64,000 nucleotides of DNA from Dermacentor variabilis (taxonomy: Eukaryota; Arthropoda; Arachnida; Ixodida; Ixodidae). Each line of letters opens with the position of its first letter. The stretch's first letter is position 1. The position numbers were made by a program, and so were the translations under genes. Under the pieces are notes generated by a model. It worked only from the letters and a program-made list of their open reading frames with translations. It was not told the origin of the DNA and did not search any database. Positions 58,199 to 64,000 of the stretch are shown here, in pieces. The DNA is taken from assembly GCF_050947875.1 (NCBI RefSeq), contig NC_134569.1:262643100-262707099 (forward strand), written 5' to 3'.

Positions 58199-59090
58199 CT
58201 TTATTTTTTATTTATTTTATTTATTTACAATAGGTCCCACAGAGAGAGAGTGAGAGAAAGGGATATAACGAAGGCAGGAATGTTAAACAGTCAAGAGTCT
58301 GGTTGGCTACCCTACGCTGGGGGAAAATAGAAGGGAGAGAGAGAGAGGGCAAGAGACGTCTATGGTCAGTCATTGAGTCACATACGCTCGTGCAAACCAG
58401 ACGTTCTCAGAAAGCACAAAAGGACCTTCACTGCCTTCTGAGCCGATGATCGGTGGAGACGGTAGAGACGCTTTAGTATTGTCTGTTGTCTCTGAGGACG
58501 ATCATCTAGTTTCCTCAATGTGTTCGACAAAGATTGTATTTGTGCTTGAAATTTAGGACAGTGGCACAATAAGTGGCCGACGTTCTCCTCGCATCAGCAC
58601 ACACCACATACAGGACTATCAGCCATTCCAATTAGTGCTGAGTAAGCCTTCGTGCAGGCAGCTCCCAACCACAACCGACACAGAAGAGATGCTTCGCGTC
58701 GGTGCAGTCCGGCCGGAGGTCTGAGTTGCAGTGAAGGGTTTAGTCTGTGCAGTGTGGTGCGCCTTGTATGTGTGGCATTCCACTCTGCTAAGGAAAGCGT
58801 GTGTACTAGAAGGTGAAGTTGTCTCGTAGCGTCGTTCCTTGAGAGAGGAATAGGGACGTAGCGGTCTTCTTTGTTTTATGTCCGAGCTGCCTTATCTGCG
58901 TCTTCATTTTCAATGATATCACAATGACCTGGCATCCATTGAAATAAGATACCATGCTTTGAATCGCATAAGAAGCATTGAGTGAAGGCGCACAGAGTAA
59001 TAAATAGAGTTATGTCAGCAGACAACAAATAAAAGCACTGGAGTGTTATCAGTGTACTATACAGATCTATTCGGTATATAACACAAGGGA
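58199..59090 (-). pseudogene. 3' end of an I/R1-like non-LTR element (RNase H, C-terminal domain)
   Basis: Read leftward: a decayed RNase H reads ILFQWMPGHCDIIENEDADKAART near 58890-58960, keeping the GH..I.GNE.AD-type signature of I-clade elements. RLHLLVHTLSLAEWN-like and RREASLLCRLWLGAAFTKAYS blocks follow. The C-terminal zinc region is VCGVC, a TGA, then CEENVGHLLCHCPKF. The end is SSAQKAVKVLLCFLRTSGLHERM at 58378. A TAAATAAATAAAATAAA-type tail lies at 58199-58232, followed by AG-rich simple sequence inside the 3' region. Stops show it is inactive. Confidence 0.78.
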
Positions 59091-59335
59091 ACATGGAATC
59101 CCTAAACAATTTTAAAATGTCTGCCCAGTTCAGGAAAGTGGTTACGGTCAGTGGTCGTGGCCATGGCCTCGGGAAGATAATTCGAAAGTGCAATGGCGTT
59201 TGGTAGTGCATATGAATTAAAAGCTTGAGTGCTTCCAGAAATGCCTTTGATGTCCAGGTTATTGTGTAGACATCGTGACGTGGGCGTAGGAGGGCGAATC
59301 GGTAAGCGATGAGACGGTAGGGTATGAACGTATTT

Positions 59336-59485
59336 TTACAGTAGACAAAAAATTGAAACAGAGCGATGGGTATCCAATGGCTGGAGGTCAAGTTCATGTT
59401 TAAGGTTAGTACCACTGAAATGGCGGTCATAGTCATATAATATAAACTGAGTGGCACTATTTTGGATCAACTCAATCAAGTCGTA
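59336..59485 (-). pseudogene. CR1-like RT C-terminal fragment
   Basis: Reads FPLYDLIELIQNSATQFILYDYDRH and TNLKHELDLQPLDTHRSVS, the connection region found after the RT palm in CR1-like elements (compare VQNRATRFIQ in the element at 4850-5216). It joins the I/R1-like piece on its left and a plus-strand ORF1 on its right, so it is a remnant caught between two other insertions. Confidence 0.7.
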
Positions 59486-60240
59486 CAAAGGGAAGTCCGA
59501 AGCTGCAAAGAAAAAATGGCGATGCCAAAATTGCCGGAGCTCGGAAGCAAGTGTTAGCTGCACTGGTGAAAACAAGACATACATAGAAATAAAAGTTATC
59601 CTTGTATCTATTAACCTAAAGCGAGAAAGCCTACTTCCCCTCATAGCTCGAGTGGCAGCTATGGAAGAGTTTGTCACGCACATGTCTGTAATTTTTGAAG
59701 AACTAAGAAATACAATCCGTGAGCAAGGAAATGAAACTAAGGTGCTTGGAAAGCAGGGGCAGGAACTAGAGAAAAAGGCAGATGAGAGCCGATCCGTTCA
59801 GGCTCAGCTTTGGCAAGAAGTGAACGAGTTGAAATTTCGAAACAGGCAGCTGAATTTGGAAATTCATTCATGGGGCGCCTTTCGTGCAAGGTGAAAACTT
59901 GCACAAAGTGATAAACGAAGTTGCAGACCAACCGGAAACGCCTCGTTTGATTCAGCATGATATTGCCTCAGTACACAGGCTACCCGCACAGAATGATAAG
60001 ACACCTGGAATAACCGTGCGTTTCACAAGGCAGGCGATCAGGGAATCGTGGTTGAACAAGAAGAGCAAACTAAAAGATAGCCGTCCACGCATCTTGATTC
60101 AGGAAAACTTGACCCGTCACAACAGACACCTGCCACAAGCAATAAAAGACTGGGCCAAAGAAGCTGGGTTGAAATATGTTTGATATGTGCATGGAAAAGT
60201 TCCATTGCGAATGCCCCGCAGGGGCGTCTGCGTAAGCAGG
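59486..60240 (+). pseudogene. ORF1 of a CR1-like non-LTR element
   Basis: Starts inside the domain at SEAAKKKWRCQNC, the end of the PHD-like finger. It has a coiled coil of about 80 residues (GKQGQELEKKADESRSVQA and neighbours). LNLEIH is then broken by a frameshift at about 59875, and the frame continues as QGENLHKVINEVADQPETPR. The RNA-binding tail ITVRFTRQAIRESWLNKK, PRILIQENLTRHNRHL and YV, a TGA, then YVHGKVPLRMPRRGV ends near 60240. The order matches ORF1 of the element at 11285-12271, but this is a separate copy without an ORF2. Confidence 0.8.
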
Positions 60241-60621
60241 CGTTTGGTGTGCTGCAACATCATGTACCCGAGCACACAAGGGTTGGACCCTCCCGCGTGT
60301 AGCCGTGCGCGGCTTAGCCGTGTATGGAGAAACGGGGATCCTTGGGTTTGAGCCTATGCTGGGTGTTTGGATCTTTAAGGCCCCCCGGCGGAGGCAACAC
60401 ACCCCTTTGGCCTCTGCTTCACATAGACGACACCCCGGACTGACCCACCTGGGGGAAATCGGCAGTCGCTCTTTTCCTGTCCCCCTCTTCAATCTTTTTC
60501 TGTCTCTCTCACTTTCAATCTTTCCTGTCTTGTACTCACGTATTTTTACTTCCGTATTTCCGGGCGGCAAGGGTTAAATGTGAGTCATATATTCAACCTT
60601 GGGTATATACATTAGGTTATA

Positions 60622-61815
60622 GTGGCGGTGTATAGCTGGCGTCTGCAGGTTTCTGGAACCTGTAGCGTCCCCTCGTTGGACTCGGTGGTGGGTGGCTACC
60701 ACCGCTGGCGAATTTTCAAACCATCCAATGGCAGAAGTGTTCCCGCGACTTCCATATCGGCCTCTGAAAAGAGGTCGCACCGAAGGAACTTTCCAGTTCT
60801 TTTTGAAACCAACCAAGAACTCATTTCCAGTGAAGGGAACACAACCGTAAGAAAACTGTCACCATACGTAGTTTCGAAATACCTAGCAAACGCAATTGGA
60901 GCTGGTTACAAAGCCTCGAAGATGGCTAGCGGAGACCTCCTCCTTGAACTGACCAAAAAAGATCCACTAGAAAAGCTCGCCAAACTCACCAATATCGATG
61001 ACATGGAAGTGACAATCTCTCCCCACCGCTCACTGAACACAAGCAGAGGAGTTATGTCAGAAGAAGACTTCCTGAACCTCAGTGATGAAGAGCTCCTCGA
61101 AGGATTTCAGGAGCAAAACGTACTTAAGGTACAGCGAATCACACTATGACGCAATGACCAACAGATTCCGACGAAATATGGGATATTGACATTTGGTAGC
61201 AGCACTGCCCCTAGTTCACTCTACACAGGATATTTGAATATCAACGTGAGACCGTACATACCGAACCCGAGGCGGTGTTTCAAGTGCTAGAGGTTCGGGC
61301 ATGGATCACAATCATGCAGAGGCAAAGAAACATGTACGAAATGTAGTGCCGATGACCATCCTTCTGATAACTGCAATGCTCCCGCACAATAGGTAAAATG
61401 CAAGGGCGATCACCTAGCTTACTCACGGAGCTGCCCTTGCTGGAAAAGAGAAAAAGGAATAATAGCAATAACTGTAAAGGAAAAGATTTCATTCCATGAA
61501 GCGAAGAAAGGGCTAGCGCACTTACCTCAAGTAAGCTGTGCCACTGTGACGCGGCAGGGGGCAGCGCCACACCGGTCTCAGGAATCTACAGGGTCCACGT
61601 CCGGTACTCCAGTAGAAGCCCCAACAGCCCCCTTGGTGGCTGTAGCCAGTGCTGCTCCATCAGCAGTGCAGACGGGCCCGCAGACAACCGTGCCGCAGGG
61701 CCCGAAGTTGAAGCGTACCCCACGGCCCGAGACGCGCGTCTCGGCACCTGCTCTCTATCATCCAGTGCCTCGGAAAATGCGATCGAGGTCGGTCCTAAAA
61801 CCCCGGCGTAATTGA
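60622..61815 (+). pseudogene. ORF1 (gag-like, three zinc knuckles) of the I/R1-like element
   Basis: One frame runs 60622-61815 with only three in-frame stops (61147, about 61288 and 61391). The N-terminal half has the RRM-like gag fold region KLSPYVVSKYLANAIGAGYK and LLLELTKKDPLEKLAKLTNI. Three CCHC-type knuckles follow: CFKC-stop-RFGHGSQSC, CTKCSADDHPSDNC and a degenerate CKGDHLAYSRSC. The tail is rich in Ala, Thr and Pro, with basic residues at the end. Such proteins bind element RNA. All three stops are at codons one transition away from Arg or Gln. Confidence 0.83.
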
Positions 61816-61997
61816 CGCCAAAATACCCGCGCTCCTTGGAGTGCTCAAAGAAGGAGAAGCATATTATACCTTCGCTGAGAAAGGGAAAGGTAATCTGAAC
61901 GGTTACCGCCCTTCATAAGAGTAATCAGCTTTTAAATACATGTCACCTACAATTTGTAAGCTCACACACATAAGTAATTTTTTTTTCAATTCCAATA

Positions 61998-62135
61998 AGA
62001 TGGCTTTCGTCATTCATTGGAATTGCAGAGGACTAATTCACAATCTAGGTGACATCAAAGACATCATGAATAAGTTCTCACCAGCTGCATTCTGCCTCCA
62101 AGAAACGAACCTGGGACCCAAACATGCACATATTC
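61998..62135 (+). pseudogene. ORF2 start: APE-type endonuclease N-terminus
   Basis: ATG then AFVIHWNCRGL and AAFCLQETNL: the Asn of the WNCRG motif and the Glu of LQET are the first two metal-binding residues of APE-type endonucleases of I/R1 elements. Reading leaves the family pattern after HAHIL at about 62135, where another element begins. Confidence 0.8.
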
Positions 62136-62251
62136 TATCGCCGCCCGCGCCAATACGCCACACCCCACTGAACGCTGTCGCCCGCTGGGAGGTTACCTCG
62201 CCCAGCCCTCCTGGACCAGTGCCCAGCGGAAGAGCGGGGCACTGGATTTAG

Positions 62252-64000
62252 ATGGATTTAGAGAAAATCACGGCTATAGGACTCCAAATAGGATTGTCAG
62301 GCGCAGAACTTCGCAGATGGATTGAGGCCGAACAGGCAAAACAAAGGGACGAGAGAGCTGCGGAGCGAGAGGCAACCAAGGAAGCTGCTGAATTAGCGCG
62401 CTTAGCCGACGAGAGGCAGCGTGAGATCCTCCAGCTAAAGCTGCGGCTTCAGGAAGGAGCTCGGAATGTGCGGCAGCGGCTTCTGAAATTTTGACTGCGC
62501 CCAGCACCTCCTCGTCATCCCTCAATCCACAGAAGTTACTTCCTTTGTTCGACGAGAAACGCGATGACTTACATGCGTATTTACAGCGATTTGAGCGCGT
62601 AGCAACAGGACAGGACTGGCCACAAGAAAAATGGGCCGTTGCTGTGAGCATGTGTCTAACTGGTGAAGCGTTAACTGTGATCGGTCGGATAACTGCCGCC
62701 GATTCATTAGATTACCCGAAGGTAAAGAAAGCTTTGCTACAGAGGTTTCAATTCACGGCTCAAGGCTACCAAGAGAAGTTTCGGAAAGCACGAGCAGTAG
62801 AGGACGAAACTGGAAGACAGTTAGCAGCAAGAATTGCAGCATATTTTGATCATTGGATTGAGATGGCTAATGTGCCTAAAACATATGAAGAGCTACGAGA
62901 TCACATGATCTCTGAACAGTTTCTGCGTTGTTGTGAGCCAAAGCTAGTAATTTTCTTGAAGGAGCGAGAGTGCAAATCCCTTGACGAACTTGCTAGCTTG
63001 ACGGATCGCTTTCTAGAAGCGCAGAACTGGACAAACCTAGGAAAAGGTACGGATAACACAAAGGATTCGGGTGGGAAAAACATTGAAGCTCCCAGGAAAC
63101 CGCAACTTATGTGCACCCTCTGTCACCGGTTTGGACATTTGGCTCCTGACTGCCGTGCCCCTCCTAAGCGTATGCTGAAGTGTGAGTTGTGCGACAGAAC
63201 GGGACATACAGTTGAAAATTGCCGAACTCGGTACGGGGACAACAAACCAAGTTCTGCGTGTACACTCACCGAATCTCAGCCAGTCCGGACTCGTCCAGTG
63301 AAAGAATCAAAGCGTCCAGGAAAGAAGACTCGCCGATCAAGTGACAGCGACGACAAGAACCCTGGGAATGCTGTAACTTTCCCCATCGACGGGATGCCAG
63401 TGGTTGAAGGCCGGCTGCTGGGAAAAAGTGTTCGTTTACTACGAGACACCGGTTGTAATACCGCAATTGTCAGACGAGAACTCGTTCCAGAGATGTATAT
63501 GACGGGAAGAACGAGCAACGTTGTTCTTCTGGACGGCTCAACAAGTTACCTGCCTGAAGCTGTCGTACAAGTGAACACGCCGTATTTTTCAGGCGAGTTA
63601 ACAGCGACATGTATGGACGAGCCCCTCTACGACCTTGTTCTAGGAAATCTTCCAGGCCTCAGAGGACCATACGATCCAGATTCTGACTGGAAACTCCCCG
63701 ATGCTCCCAACGAGGAGTCGTCGTCGATAGGGATGAAGCTTAATAGGGCGCCTAAGAAGCCTCAGCATGTATCGAGCGTGGCTGAAGAAAAAATTGAAGA
63801 ACAAGAACAAGGCAAGATTCGTCCCTTGTGCGTTCCGACAATTGTGTTACGTGACGTCACAAAAGAACAGCTCATTGAAGAACAGTGCAAAGACCCGACG
63901 CTGAAACATATTTTTGCCAAAGTAAGCAAGTCGTTTAACTCGGGGAAGCGTCACAGCTACGAATTCGTCGAAGAAAAAGGATTGTTGTATCGCCTTTACC
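62252..64000 (+). CDS. gag-protease(-integrase) frame of a Gmr1-like Gypsy element, cut by window edge
   Basis: The ATG at 62252 starts a helical N-terminus (EKITAIGLQIGLSGAELRRW). One frameshift at about 62470 leads to a frame that stays open to the window end, about 510 codons. It holds a SCAN-like capsid region (LPLFDEKRDDLHAYLQRFERV, AVSMCLTGEAL, FDHWIEMANVPKTYEELRD). Two CCHC knuckles follow at about 63115 and 63183 (CTLCHRFGHLAPDC, CELCDRTGHTVENC), then a protease near 63400-63660 (VRLLRDTGCNTAIV ... YDLVLGNLPGL). The last 40 codons (QCKDPTLKHIFAKV, EEKGLLYRLY) look like the segment before an integrase zinc domain, with no RT in between. Gag and protease share one frame. Confidence 0.85.

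Larger units (their letters stand above)
60250..62135 (+). mobile_element. 5' part of an I/R1-like non-LTR element
   Basis: A GC-rich leader (about 60250-60600, with GTAGCCGTGCGCGGCTTAGC), ORF1 with three zinc knuckles, and the first 45 codons of an endonuclease-type ORF2. It is cut at about 62135 by the start of the next Gypsy element. The left limit is approximate. Confidence 0.72.

Overview
The window looks like nuclear DNA from a hard tick (Ixodidae, probably Metastriata). It carries two tRNA-derived SINEs that resemble the tick family Ruka, along with CR1-like, I/R1-like, Penelope-like and Ty3/Gypsy retroelements and one intron-split animal gene. The species call is inference; no sequence search was possible.

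Almost everything is transposable-element DNA, much of it nested. Bases 1-10777 hold the 3' end of one Gypsy element (1-991), a (TA)66 microsatellite, and a Gypsy element (A, 1124-10343, minus strand) that landed in the microsatellite. Element A was split by a CR1/L2-type non-LTR element (4769 to about 8425) whose ORF1 carries a 2A ribosome-skipping motif. A short integrase+LTR fragment of the A family follows (10365-10777). Bases 11285-16440 hold a decayed non-LTR element and a nearly intact Penelope-like element with an RT and a GIY-YIG nuclease.

The one host gene recognised is an SLC2-type sugar transporter on the minus strand. Its last two coding exons are at 22336-22534 and 17893-18209. 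The 4.1-kb intron between them holds a Penelope fragment split by a SINE and a second SINE with a 15-bp target duplication. Further right are a solo LTR (23738-24159), a satellite-like repeat with a unit of about 167 bp, a 623-bp hAT-like element with an 8-bp duplication (27036-27658), and a tandem array with units of about 770 bp. The third unit of that array is split by a 7-kb PIF/Harbinger transposon (31803-38827).

From 40926 to 51732 lies a decayed Gypsy element (C, plus strand). Its 5' LTR was hit by a much younger Gypsy element (B, 40981-45961, minus strand). B is structurally abnormal: in place of its 3' LTR it ends in a 227-bp inverted copy of its U3, yet it has a clean 4-bp target duplication. 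A gag-less relative of C follows (D, 52466 to about 56798). The right end holds fragments of three non-LTR elements and then an open gag-protease frame of a Gypsy element. That frame runs off the window and appears to go from protease straight to an integrase-type N-terminus (Gmr1-like order).

Every LTR terminus that can be examined abuts ATAT. All coding calls come from reading motifs by eye. Most element ORFs are broken by stops or frameshifts, so the elements here are largely fossils. B and the Penelope element are the best preserved.
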